Shown here one piece after another: positions 47,777 through 60,510 of a DNA stretch of 64,000 nucleotides. The position numbers and the translations under genes are program-made. The stretch's first letter is position 1. Every line of letters starts with the position of its first letter. The notes below the pieces were generated by a model that was given only the letters and a program-made list of their open reading frames with translations, had not been told where the DNA came from and made no database searches. Origin of the DNA: Owenia fusiformis (Eukaryota; Annelida; Polychaeta; Sabellida; Oweniidae); NCBI GenBank assembly GCA_903813345.2, contig CAIIXF020000001.1, forward strand, positions 62,019,885 through 62,083,884, in the 5' to 3' direction.

Positions 47777-49667
47777 AGTAATGCAATATTCTCCCCTATG
47801 TCCATTCATCAGTGAACAATGTTGTAAAGTAATCTCTCAACAGATGTTTCTGTATTCCTAAATATACGCAAGGTGTGTATATGAAAATAGAATGGAAAGG
47901 AAAGGAGCAGAGCATTGCAAAGTCTCGCCTCACATAGTGGTTTATGGTCCTCATTAGAGTTTTGGTAACACAATCGCGGCATGCCTGCACAACAAGATAA
48001 AATTCCTTTCTCCACTACACAAGGATGCATACCCACTCTTCAAAATGCTATCCTGGGACGCAAAATCCAAAATTAGTACAACGGTTTCCCTATTTCACGA
48101 TCTGCGGTACATGTGATTTAGTATTTTGTACTCCTGAAAAAACAAAAGCAGTTTTCTTGAAGACAGCTGATAACTATGAAGATGAGTTACTAGGCAACCC
48201 GTTCGTCTATCTTTTTAGGACGGAGTTTGAACAGTATAATAATTGGTGCATTTGGTGCAACAACTACATAGTACACCAACAGCGACAAAAAAAGAAAAAT
48301 AGTTTGAATTTACAATGGCGTCAGGGCGTATCGCCGCGATGATTCAGACGACACATGTATGAATAGAAATAGATAGCACATATCCCCAAATACAAAGTGA
48401 TAAAGTCAATTTATATTCATTTCTTTAGTATCTTTCTTCGGACTGGATCGGGGACCATCCTTATATAATGATGAAATGTAACTAGTTTAGTTTCTTAAGT
48501 TGAATTAAGACTAATTGCTAATAGGCCGATATGTCTAAAGATGTGGTCTCATTGGCGATAGGTATCAGTTGAAAGATGCAACAGGGGTTAACTTATGGGG
48601 CCGTCCTGATGGATCGCTGAAAATCAGGAAATTAGCTTGCTTTGCTGATTTCTCATGTCTTCGGATCGCCCTTTAAACGCTATAAACCATCGTCCATCGT
48701 TAGTTAATAAGACCTTGGCATTTAGTAGACAATTTGTTCACTTGGCCAAGTTGCCCAAAACAAGTTGTTCTCCAGAAATCATTTGCTACTTAAGTCTGTT
48801 AATAGATTAAGATAATTTATTGGGAACAATGTGGACATTCATCTTGGATAAGCTAAAACACTTAGAAGCCAACACTTTATTCCGATGCATTGAATATTTC
48901 ATATTTCTGACCGTATTCGATATGCAATCGCGTGTAATTTAAATGATCAATTGCTACCATTTTTCTTGGATTTCCACTTTTTTTGTGAAATAAATCTCAA
49001 ATGTAAAATATTCAAGTGTGACAGCCTACTAAAATATAATAACAATTTATGAAGGGCAATATCCGATAAATCATAATCAATTGAATAATAACAATGTATC
49101 ACTAGATCTATTTTTGCCTAGTTACAACTCACAGTTCTTACATCGAACTGTAGCTGATATTTTCTTCTATCCATGACAGATTTAAAAGGTATCCTGGTAA
49201 CAAGGTTAATAAACGAGGACTAACAGAGACACCTACGTGAAAAGATATTAAATGACAGTAAATGAATTGAGAAGTTGTCATAATTTCACTTTCTGAAAAG
49301 AGTGACATGTATGATATATAAGCCGAGTACCAGATGGGAAAGGTCAACGAGAAGCCAAACCTTATTACAAGCCATAGCATAACCCTAACCCTACCCCACC
49401 TTTCAAGAATCCTTATCTCAATCCTAAACAAGGAGACGGTGGGATAATTCAATCAAACTAAAGTCAACATAATAATTTAATAGATTCTTGACTCTAGAAA
49501 TTATAACAATGTCGTGAAAATTTTACATCTTTTTAAAACTTTGCCTGGATACTCCCACCCTATATTTGTTGCCTTTTAATGAGTAACCTTTGCAAAGATT
49601 AATGTGCATAGTATTATACTGGTACATGTAGATCACTGACCCAGTTTCTCATTTCTGTAATAGACAC
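47777..49667. other. Unique sequence, no supported gene
   Basis: A 105-residue plus frame (48025-48342) and a 104-residue minus frame (49138-49452) occur, but neither gives a recognisable protein and splice-like context is lacking. CCCTAACCCTA at 49382 is too short to be telomeric. Confidence 0.45.
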
Positions 49668-49842
49668 TGTATTCGCGAATGCAACTTTTGGCTGTCGGCT
49701 ACCGGATTAACCTACGATTTTATGACCAACTTTAATATGAATAGTACCTGCGACTATTCCATTCTTATTTAATTGAGTTTGCCATAAAAAGCTGTATGTT
49801 AATCAGGTAGCCGACAGCCGTTATTTGCATTTGTAAATACAA
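49668..49842. mobile_element. Short palindromic MITE (about 175 bp)
   Basis: AATGCAACTTTTGGCTGTCG and GCTACCGGATTAAC at the left (49679-49712) are inverted at the right as GTTAATCAGGTAGC and CGACAGCCGTTATTTGCATT (49798-49832). Pairing extends weakly to GTATT/AATAC at the ends. Confidence 0.75.
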
Positions 49843-50572
49843 GCTAAGACTCCAGATTCTTCTGAAGTTTTATTTCTTTGTCTTGGCGTTTTTCTTGTTA
49901 AATTAATATGGCGAATAGAAAGGTCACCGGTGTAGAAATTAAACGTAAAACGACAAGTGTGCAAGGCCACTCCTGATCATAATTTGGAAGCTTGTTTACT
50001 GGCTCGTGGCTGTGTTTTGAATACAAATATTGCAATAGTAACCAATCTTCGGGATCTGGAAAGATATTTCGTTTCCAATACTAGGCTCTGCATTAACCCA
50101 GATAAAACATCATAAGGAGAAATGTAGTCATCAGTTTGCAACTTCAAGCATATCATTACCCAAATATAAGGGACGCTCTTTGAATAGCAGACAAATTGTT
50201 TCGCATAAGAAAAATTGATACGGACGTAATTCTTTGGTTCTTTGATAGGCAATGAAATTCAATTCACGTTTCAATTACCTGATCCCAAATGTTTATCAAC
50301 CATAAGCGGACATTGACTTATTTTTACGTCATGTCTCTGGCAATACTTTGAACTTGGGAATCATTTTCAGATTTTCAGGCTGAAACTTGTTTATTTTCAG
50401 GATGATTGTGATTACCATATTTATCTAATGCTTATAGACTTTATGTTCTTTCCCTGAATGCGGTATTGACGACATATGGTTTGCCCAAACCACTTCAAGG
50501 CAGATGCAGAAAGAATTACCCACTAGTGTGGAATGCATTATAGCAAAACGCACGTGTTATTGGTGTATTAAG
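49843..50572. other. Unique sequence, nothing recognised
   Basis: The 91-residue minus frame at 49977-50252 is not recognised and shows no motif. Confidence 0.4.
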
Positions 50573-50665
50573 CACTGCTCCACAGCTGGATGACCCTTAC
50601 TGCAGTTAGCTTCATTCAAAATGGTTGCCGAAATTCTTTCGTTTTCGATAAACCTCCGTTGATGA
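50573..50665 (-). repeat. Dispersed repeat, inverted partner of 41693-41800
   Basis: CTGCTCCACAGCTGGATGACCC, TTACTGCAGTTAG and GAAATTCTTTCGTTTTCG are the reverse complement of the 41.7-kb copy with few changes. Confidence 0.75.
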
Positions 50666-51550
50666 GAAATATCAAAAATTGGAAATAGAGTAAGCAAAAT
50701 GCACGTTTCATATGAACTTAGAATCAAATTAAAACGTCTGTTTTGACTCACTTTAAATACACAATGTTTTATCAAGAAGAAAATCAACGTGTACAACGTA
50801 TATTTTATCATTTTTTCAAAGTAGGCTTTGCTATTTTGATCATTTCCGCATTCAGTAAACAGAAGCTTATGTTTTCTGTGAGTTCAATCACCGCAAAGGA
50901 CGGCCGTGGCCAGCTCTAAAAGAGCTAGTGGTATTACATCAAGATGTCTTACCTTGTCCTATATGTTGGAATATGGCCATCCGACTCTTCGTTGTCTAAC
51001 AAAATAGCACTAAATATTGATTGGATTATCTTACTTCTCGCATCTTTGTCCCTATCAAGTTTATCCAAACTGCATGATTCCGTCGAAGTGATAGATAACA
51101 TCTATGTTTGCGGCAAAGTTGAGCATGTTCTTGATATGACTATGATTCTTATTGACCATCCGTACTTCTCTCATCTCCTGCCCTTCCGGGGAACATCTTT
51201 ATTGTAATTGGAATAACAATGACTATATTGACCAAGAACCAAGAACGATATCTAATTTTAAATGAATAAGTCTTTGTTAACATTCGTACTTACCGACTTC
51301 GCTCATTTGGTCTCCTGGACACCATAACAATATAATTCATTTGATATCTTTGCTAAGTTTATCATGCCGCTTTTCCACTGTCATTACCTTTTGTTAACAA
51401 ATGAAATATTTGTAGCGGCATCCGCATTTCTTAGGAACACTTAAATGAAGGCTAATTGCACCATTTGTCTGGTTCTTGGATACGAATTACTTCGTTTTGT
51501 TCGAAAACTGTCTGCATTTCCACAGCTGTAGATGTACTACATATACACTA
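50666..51550. other. Unique sequence with one donor-like site
   Basis: On the minus strand an ATG at about 51333 runs into AGTCG/GTAAGTACG (about 51296), a good donor, but only about a dozen codons precede it and no partner exon is recognised. The 87-residue plus frame at 50944-51207 is not recognised. Confidence 0.3.
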
Positions 51551-51554
51551 AGAT

Positions 51555-51825
51555 ATATTTCTTAGTACTCACAGAATTTATACATGATTTATATTATTTT
51601 TCTACCTTGTTAAGTTAATGATTATCCTGGGCTACTTTGTACGAGAAAATACTTGTCAAAGTATCTCAAACACTATAATAGGTCTCATCGCAGAGCTCCG
51701 ATGGGCATTTTAGACATGCTATTTTGAATTTCTAAGTACTCACAGAATGTGTACTTGATCTTTTTTAAATTTTTACCTTGCTAATGATATTTTTAGGCTA
51801 CTTTGTACAAATTTTTAGTGAATTT
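51555..51825 (+). repeat. Two diverged ~100-bp direct copies
   Basis: TTAGTACTCACAGAATTTATAC ... GGCTACTTTGTACGA (about 51562-51642) recurs as TAAGTACTCACAGAATGTGTAC ... GGCTACTTTGTACAA (about 51734-51810), 170 bp apart. Confidence 0.7.
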
Positions 51826-52099
51826 GGTTCATCAAAGATTTTCTATATCGAATTTGTGAAGCTACGGCCGCCGTAGAGCAAATGTGACCGAGGCATACTA
51901 AATACTCATGATTACTCATGATTTGCATGGGGTTTCAAGAAATATTCATTGACCTGATTAGTGAGCACTGTCGAGAATAACAAAAATACGACTTGTCATA
52001 GAATTAAGTGTAAAACCAACGGGCTTTCAAGAGATTGATATATTTTAGGTTTTCAAAAACGAGTATGCTTTTATGTGAAGATGGCTTGAGTAGAAATTC

Positions 52100-55000
52100 A
52101 GATGAAAATCTAGCTCAGCAATCTGTACAATTTCGGATCGCACTCTTTCAAGTTTATTAAGCTATACCACAGAAACGAGTGATCATTTTTCATGAAAATC
52201 TAGCTTAGCAATCTGTACATTTTTTGGATCGCACTTTTTTATTAAGCTATACCACCAGAAACAAGTGTTCATTTTTCATGAAAATCTAGCTTAGCAATCT
52301 GTACATTTTTTGGATCGCACTTTTTTATTAAGCTATACCACCATAAACAAGTGTTCATTTTTCATGAAAATCTAGCTTAACAATCTGTACATTTTTTGGA
52401 TCGCACTTTTTTATTAAGCTATACCACCAGAAACAAGTGTTCATTTTTCATGAAAATCTAGCTTAACAATCTGTACATTTTTTGGATCGCACTTTTTTAT
52501 TAAGCTATACCACCAGAAACAAGTGTTCATTTTTCATGAAAATCTAGCTTAGCAATGTGTACATCTTTTGGATCGCACTTTTTCATTAAGCTATACCACC
52601 ATAAACAAGTGTTCATTTTTCATGAAAATCTAGCTTAACAATCTGTACATTTTTTGGATCGCACTTTTTTATTAAGCTATACCACCAGAAACAAGTGTTC
52701 ATTTTTCATGAAAATCTAGCTTAACAATCTGTACATTTTTTGGATCGCACTTTTTTATTAAGCTATACCACCAGAAACAAGTGTTCATTTTTCATGAAAA
52801 TCTAGCTTAGCAATGTGTACATCTTTTGGATCGCACTTTTTCATTAAGCTATACCACAGTAACATGTTTTCCCTTTTCATGAAAATCTAGCTCATTTTCA
52901 CTCTATATAATATTTTTGATCGCAATCTTTCATTAAGCTTTACCACCAGATACATGTTTTCCCTTTTCATGAAAATCTAGCTCATTTTCACTCTATATAA
53001 TATTTTGGATCGCAATCTTTCATTAAGCTTTACAACCAGATACATGTTTTCCCTTTTCATGAAAATCTAGCTCATTTGCACTATATATATTTTGGATCGC
53101 AATCTTTCATTAAGCTTTACCACCAGATACATGTTTTCCCTTTTCATGAAAATCTAGCTCATTTTCACTCTATATAATATTTTGGATCGCAATCTTTCAT
53201 TAAGCTTTACAACCAGATACATGTTTTCCCTTTTCATGAAAATCTAGCTCATTTGCACTATATATATTTTGGATCGCACTTTTTCATTAAGCTATACCAC
53301 AGTAACATGTTTTCCCTTTTCATGAAAATCTAGCTCATTTTCACTCTATATAATATTTTGGATCGCAATCTTTCATTAGCTATACCACCAGATACATGTT
53401 TTCCCTTTTCATGAAAATCTAGCTCATTTGCACTATATATAATATTTTGGATCGCAATCTTTCATTAGCTATACCACCAGATACATGTTTTCCCTTTTCA
53501 TGAAAATCTAGCTCATTTTCACTCTATATAATATTTTTGATCGCAATCTTTCATTAAGCTTTACCACCAGATACATGTTTTCCCTTTTCATGAAAATCTA
53601 GCTCATTTTCACTCTATATAATATTTTTGATCGCAATCTTTCATTAAGCTTTACCACCAGATACATGTTTTCCCTTTTCATGAAAATTTAGCTCATTTTC
53701 ACTCTATATAATATTTTTGATCGCAATCTTTCATTAAGCTTTACCACCAGATACATGTTTTCCCTTTTCATGAAAATCTAGCTCATTTTCACTCTATATA
53801 ATATTTTTGATCGCAATCTTTCATTAAGCTTTACCACCAGATACATGTTTTCCCTTTTCATGAAAATCTAGCTCATTTTCACTCTATATAATATTTTGGA
53901 TCGCAATCTTTCATTAAGCTTTACCACCAGATACATGTTTTCCCTTTTCATGAAAATCTAGCTCATTTTCACTCTATATAATATTTTTGATCGCAATCTT
54001 TCATTAAGCTTTACAACCAGATACATGTTTTCCCTTTTCATGAAAATCTAGCTCATTTGCGCTATATATATTTTGGATCGCACTTTTTCATTAAGCTTTA
54101 CCACCAGATACATGTTTTCCCTTTTCATGAAAATCTAGCTCATTTTCACTCTATATAATATTTTTGATCGCAATCTTTCATTAAGCTTTACCACCAGATA
54201 CATGTTTTCCCTTTTCATGAAAATCTAGCTCATTTTCACTCTATATAATATTTTTGATCGCAATCTTTCATTAAGCTTTACCACCAGATACATGTTTTCC
54301 CTTTTCATGAAAATTTAGCTTTGCACTCTATATAATATTTTGGATCGCAATCTTTCATTAGCTATACCACCAGATACATGTTTTCCCTTTTCATGAAAAT
54401 TTAGCTTTGCACACTATATATTTTTTGGATCGCATTCTTTTATAAGCTATACCACTAGATACATGTTTTCCCTTTTCATGAAAATCTAGCTCATTTGCAC
54501 TATATATATTTTGGATCGCAATCTTTCATTAAGCTTTACCACCAGATACATGTTTTCCCTTTTCATGAAAATCTAGCTCATTTTCACTCTATATAATATT
54601 TTTGATCGCAATCTTTCATTAAGCTTTACCACCAGATACATGTTTTCCCTTTTCATGAAAATCTAGCTCATTTTCACTCTATATAATATTTTGGATCGCA
54701 ATCTTTCATTAAGCTTTACCACCAGATACATGTTTTCCCTTTTCATGAAAATCTAGCTCATTTTCACTCTATATAATATTTTGGATCGCAATCTTTCATT
54801 AAGCTTTACAACCAGATACATGTTTTCCCTTTTCATGAAAATCTAGCTCATTTGCACTATATAATATTTTGGATCGCAATCTTTCATTAAGCTTTACCAC
54901 CAGATACATGTTTTCCCTTTTCATGAAAATCTAGCTCATTTTCACTCTATATAATATTTTGGATCGCAATCTTTCATTAAGCTTTACCACCAGATACATG

Positions 55001-58000
55001 TTTTCCCTTTTCATGAAAATCTAGCTCATTTTCACTCTATATAATATTTTGGATCGCAATCTTTCATTAAGCTTTACCACCAGATACATGTTTTCCCTTT
55101 TCATGAAAATCTAGCTCATTTTCACTCTATATAATATTTTGGATCGCAATCTTTCATTAAGCTTTACCACCAGATACATGTTTTCCCTTTTCATGAAAAT
55201 TTAGCTCATTTTCACTCTATATAATATTTTTGATCGCAATCTTTCATTAAGCTTTACCACCAGATACATGTTTTCCCTTTTCATGAAAATCTAGCTCATT
55301 TTCACTCTATATAATATTTTGGATCGCAATCTTTCATTAAGCTTTACAACCAGATACATGTTTTCCCTTTTCATGAAAATCTAGCTCATTTGCACTATAT
55401 ATATTTTGGATCGCAATCTTTCATTAAGCTTTACAACCAGATACATGTTTTCTCTTTTCATGAAAATCTAGCTCATTTTCACTCTATATAATATTTTTGA
55501 TCGCAATCTTTCATTAAGCTTTACCACCAGATACATGTTTTCCCTTTTCATGAAAATTTAGCTTTGCACACTATATATATTTTGGATCGCAATCTTTCAT
55601 TAGCTATACCACCAGATACATGTTTTCCCTTTTCATGAAAATCTAGCTCATTTTCACTCTATATAATATTTTGGATCGCAATCTTTCATTAAGCTTTACC
55701 ACCAGATACATGTTTTCCCTTTTCATGAAAATCTAGCTCATTTTCACTCTATATAATATTTTGGATCGCAATCTTTCATTAAGCTTTACAACCAGATACA
55801 TGTTTTCCCTTTTCATGAAAATTTAGCTCATTTTCACTCTATATAATATTTTGGATCGCAATCTTTCATTAAGCTTTACCACCAGATACATGTTTTCCCT
55901 TTTCATGAAAATCTAGCTCATTTTCACTCTATATAATATTTTTGATCGCAATCTTTCATTAAGCTTTACCACCAGATACATGTTTTCCCTTTTCATGAAA
56001 ATTTAGCTCATTTTCACTCTATATAATATTTTTGATCGCAATCTTTCATTAAGCTTTACCACCAGATACATGTTTTCCCTTTTCATGAAAATCTAGCTCA
56101 TTTTCACTCTATATAATATTTTGGATCGCAATCTTTCATTAAGCTTTACCACAGAAACATGTTTTCCCTTTTCATGAAAATCTAGCTCATTTGCACTATA
56201 TATAATATTTTTGATCGCAATCTTTCATTAAGCTTTACCACCACATACATGTTTTCCCTTTTCATGAAAATCTAGCTCATTTTCACTCTATATAATATTT
56301 TTGATCGCAATCTTTCATTAAGCTTTACCACCAGATACATGTTTTCCCTTTTCATGAAAATCTAGCTCATTTTCACTCTATATAATATTTTTGATCGCAA
56401 TCTTTCATTAAGCTTTACCACCAGAAACATGTTTTCCCTTTTCATGAAAATTTAGCTCATTTTCACTCTATATAATATTTTTGATCGCAATCTTTCATTA
56501 AGCTTTACCAGCACATACATGTTTTCCCTTTTCATGAAAATTTAGCTCATTTTCACTCTATATAATATTTTGGATCGCAATCTTTCATTAAGCTTTACCA
56601 CCAGATACATGTTTTCCCTTTTCATGAAAATTTAGCTCATTTTCACTCTATATAATATTTTGGATCGCAATCTTTCATTAAGCTTTACCACCAGATACAT
56701 GTTTTCCCTTTTCATGAAAATCTAGCTCATTTTCACTCTATATAATATTTTGGATCGCAATCTTTCATTAAGCTTTACCACCAGATACATGTTTTCCCTT
56801 TTCATGAAAATCTAGCTCATTTTCACTCTATATAATATTTTTGATCGCAATCTTTCATTAAGCTTTACCACCAGATACATGTTTTCCCTTTTCATGAAAA
56901 TCTAGCTCATTTTCACTCTATATAATATTTTTGATCGCAATCTTTCATTAAGCTTTACCACCAGATACATGTTTTCCCTTTTCATGAAAATCTAGCTCAT
57001 TTTCACTCTATATAATATTTTGGATCGCAATCTTTCATTAAGCTTTACCACCAGATACATGTTTTCTCTTTTCATGAAAATCTAGCTCATTTTCACTCTA
57101 TATAATATTTTTGATCGCAATCTTTCATTAAGCTTTACCACCAGATACATGTTTTCCCTTTTCATGAAAATTTAGCTTTGCACACTATATATTTTTTGGA
57201 TCGCATTCTTTTATAAGCTATACCACCAGATACATGTTTTCCCTTTTCATGAAAATCTAGCTCATTTTCACTCTATATAATATTTTGGATCGCAATCTTT
57301 CATTAGCTATACCACCAGATACATGTTTTCCCTTTTCATGAAAATCTAGCTCATTTGCACTATATATAATATTTCGGATCGCAATCTTTCATTAGCTATA
57401 CCACCAGATACATGTTTTCCCTTTTCATGAAAATCTAGCTCATTTTCACTCTATATAATATTTTGGATCGCAATCTTTCATTAAGCTTTACCACCAGATA
57501 CATGTTTTCCCTTTTCATGAAAATTTAGCTCATTTTCACTCTATATAATATTTTTGATCGCAATCTTTCATTAAGCTTTACCACCACATACATGTTTTCC
57601 CTTTTCATGAAAATCTAGCTCATTTGCACTATATATATTTTGGATCGCAATCTTTCATTAAGCTTTACCACCAGATACATGTTTTCCCTTTTCATGAAAA
57701 TCTAGCTCATTTTCACTCTATATAATATTTTGGATCGCAATCTTTCATTAAGCTTTACCACCAGATACATGTTTTCTCTTTTCATGAAAATCTAGCTCAT
57801 TTTCACTCTATATAATATTTTGGATCGCAATCTTTCATTAAGCTTTACCACCAGATACATGTTTTCCCTTTTCATGAAAATTTAGCTCATTTTCACTCTA
57901 TATAATATTTTTGATCGCAATCTTTCATTAAGCTTTACCACCAGATACATGTTTTCCCTTTTCATGAAAATCTAGCTCATTTTCACTCTATATAATATTT

Positions 58001-58768
58001 TGGATCGCAATCTTTCATTAAGCTTTACCACCAGATACATGTTTTCCCTTTTCATGAAAATCTAGCTCATTTTCACTCTATATAATATTTTGGATCGCAA
58101 TCTTTCATTAAGCTTTACCACCAGATACATGTTTTCCCTTTTCATGAAAATCTAGCTCATTTTCACTCTATATAATATTTTGGATCGCAATCTTTCATTA
58201 AGCTTTACCACCAGATACATGTTTTCCCTTTTCATGAAAATCTAGCTCATTTTCACTCTATATAATATTTTTGATCGCAATCTTTCATTAAGCTTTACCA
58301 CCAGATACATGTTTTCCCTTTTCATGAAAATCTAGCTCATTTTCACTCTATATAATATTATTGATCGCAATCTTTCATTAAGCTTTACCACCAGATACAT
58401 GTTTTCCCTTTTCATGAAAATTTAGCTTTGCACACTATATATATTTTGGATCGCAATCTTTCATTAGCTATACCACCAGATACATGTTTTCCCTTTTCAT
58501 GAAAATCTAGCTCATTTTCACTCTATATAATATTTTTGATCGCAATCTTTCATTAAGCTTTACAACCAGATACATGTTTTCCCTTTTCATGAAAATCTAG
58601 CTCATTTGCACTCTATATAATATTTTGGATCGCAATCTTTCATTAAGCTTTACCACCAGATACATGTTTTCCCTTTTCATGAAAATTTAGCTTTGCACAC
58701 TATATATTTTTTGGATCGCAATCTTTTATAAGCTATACCACCAGAAACGAGTGTTCATTTTTCATCAA
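52100..58768. repeat. 90-bp AT-rich satellite with an 86-bp flanking subfamily
   Basis: About 75 tandem units. The main unit is 90 bp (ATGTTTTCCCTTTTCATGAA, AATCTAGCTCATTTTCACTC, TATATAATATTTTGGATCGC, AATCTTTCATTAAGCTTTAC, CACCAGATAC) and contains the 12-bp palindrome TTTTCATGAAAA. The left edge (52150-52850) is an 86-bp subfamily with AAACAAGTGTTCATTTTTC and GCAATCTGTACATTTTTTGG, and the last unit on the right (58730-58768) is again of this type. Internal units mix TTTGGATCG and TTTTTGATCG, TTTTCACTC and TTTGCACTA variants in patterns pointing to repeated segment copying. No coding potential. Confidence 0.97.
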
Positions 58769-60247
58769 ATCAAGAAATGCGTATACCGCTACCAGTATAA
58801 CTATACTGCATGTTAAATCCCTATCTAGGCCCATTAAGCTGTCAACGCAAACATTAATGTGGTTTCATATTCCAGCAAACTGTAGAAGTTGCTTCTCAAA
58901 GCAGAATTAGGGTTTTGCTAAAATGTTACTGTACACAGAGAAATATACTTCATTTCCCATCATTTTTGTTTTTGAGATAATAATGTTATTTATCTTATTT
59001 GACTTAGTTTGTTGACAAAATATAAATAAATAGATTGCGTACTGTTAAAAATCATTGTTAGATTATTTAAAAGGATGAGATTTCGTTGATTTATTTCTGA
59101 AAGATCACTATACGCTAATATAAAGAGTTTACAGTAATAGATACATTACCCTTTACATTCTAAATGTAGCAAAATTTATCATTAATATTATTTATCGAAT
59201 CCATCTAGTCTTGGATCTATCAATGATTATCAATGTAGTGTACTGTGAAAGAATGCTGCTATCTCAAATATTTTCAACGTTTTTTTAATCTATTTTGAGT
59301 GACAAATATTTCATTAGATTGATTTCAGAAGAGGTTGATTAGATGATACAAGATAGTAAACTCTGCAAACTCTTGTTGTGAATTTATATCCTTTCGGTTG
59401 TAATTTTTTGTAATTTTTGATATTTTACAAATACTGCGCTGTGAGTGCACAGTAGGGTCAGCATTATAGTACCCCACACAAGTTTTTGATAATAACTTTA
59501 ACCCGTGATTTCAACATTCTACCAAAATTGCTATATTGTTTCAATGAATATGATGTTAAAACTGTAGTACATTTATGATTCAACCATGACAACACCTGGG
59601 CAACTAGATATCAAGCACAAATATATTTCCAAAATAAAGCTTTGTCGATAAACCTGTCTTATAGACAGACTACCGATAGACTACTCAAAAATACCATAAA
59701 GATCTACTTTAAACAGAGTGTTATTGTTCAAATAAGTGATGAGTAAATAAAATTGTTTAAATCAATTCTAAATTTTGATTTTATGATGTCAAATTGGTTA
59801 AAAGCATTAACACCATTGGTCCAGTTGCGTGTGTTTCTATTGTTATTGATATTGAAGTAAAATGAAAACAAAAATTTCCTATGTTGGAAATTGCCTCTAG
59901 TTTATCTGTGTGCTAAATTTAATAACACATAGTTTAGGGTAGAATGTTAAAATCACGGGTCAAAATTATTATCAAAAACTCGTGCGGGGTACTAGTGACT
60001 AGAAATTGAGCATTCTACACAGCTTTACATTTAATTAACATAAGACTTTTCAATGTTTTGACCATTAGACATTTAACAGTTAAGTATTCATGTTTATGCC
60101 TTATCAATGTTAAGTAGTTACACTCTTCCAAGACTCCTACTGCAGGCGTATCAGATAACAAACAAACTGGCTTAATCACTGATGATATGGAAATTCTATA
60201 CAGCTAGTGTAGCGGTATACGCTGCCATAGGAGATTTCTTGATTTGT
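58766..60247. mobile_element. TIR element truncating the satellite, with a nested element
   Basis: CAAATCAAGAAATGCGTATACCGC at the left edge is inverted at the right as GCGGTATACGCTG...GATTTCTTGATTTG (60212-60247), with about 10 bases extra in the right copy. The element begins exactly where the 90-bp array breaks off. The interior is AT-rich, non-coding, and contains the 59468-59997 element. Confidence 0.65.
59468..59997. mobile_element. 530-bp element with ~55-bp inverted ends
   Basis: AGTACCCCACACAAGTTTTTG, ATAATAACTTTAACCCG and TGATTTCAACATTCTACC at the left (59468-59523) are inverted at 59940-59997 with a handful of substitutions. Interior non-coding. No clean target duplication was found. 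Confidence 0.75.
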
Positions 60248-60505
60248 TAATTAATTTAAAAATAATCTCACCAATGAACAATAATTCTTAGATTCTCGTT
60301 CACCAAATCACGTCTTTGGTGTCTTAGGATCTAGATCGATTTTGATAAATAACGAACTCGTTTTGAACTTTAGTTTGCAGGTCCTATATCACAGTGAGCA
60401 ACCATACAGTACCCCGTATGATGCGAGACTCGATATTCAACAGGAAACTATAGAAACATTTTGGCAGCAATGTAGCAAATGTAGCAAATTATTTTTAGTG
60501 CTTAA
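60248..60505. other. Unique sequence between elements
   Basis: Nothing recognised. A small direct duplication AATGTAGCAA occurs near 60470. Confidence 0.4.
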
Positions 60506-60510
60506 TAAAT

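Noticed and set aside
45992-47805. Three overlapping minus-strand ORFs of 576-599 codons
   Set aside because: They are one 47-bp tandem repeat read in three registers. Composition is that of the repeat, with no domain or splice context.
48025-48342. 105-codon plus-strand ORF
   Set aside because: No recognisable motif or splice partners. This length is expected in 64 kb of sequence.
49380-49396. CCCTAACCCTA telomere-like sequence
   Set aside because: Only about two repeats in unique sequence, expected by chance.
51296-51345. Possible short first exon on the minus strand (ATG ... GTCG/GTAAGT)
   Set aside because: Too short and no downstream exon recognised.
60391-60398. CACAGTG RSS heptamer match
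   Set aside because: A single 7-mer with no nonamer or element border. Chance is sufficient.
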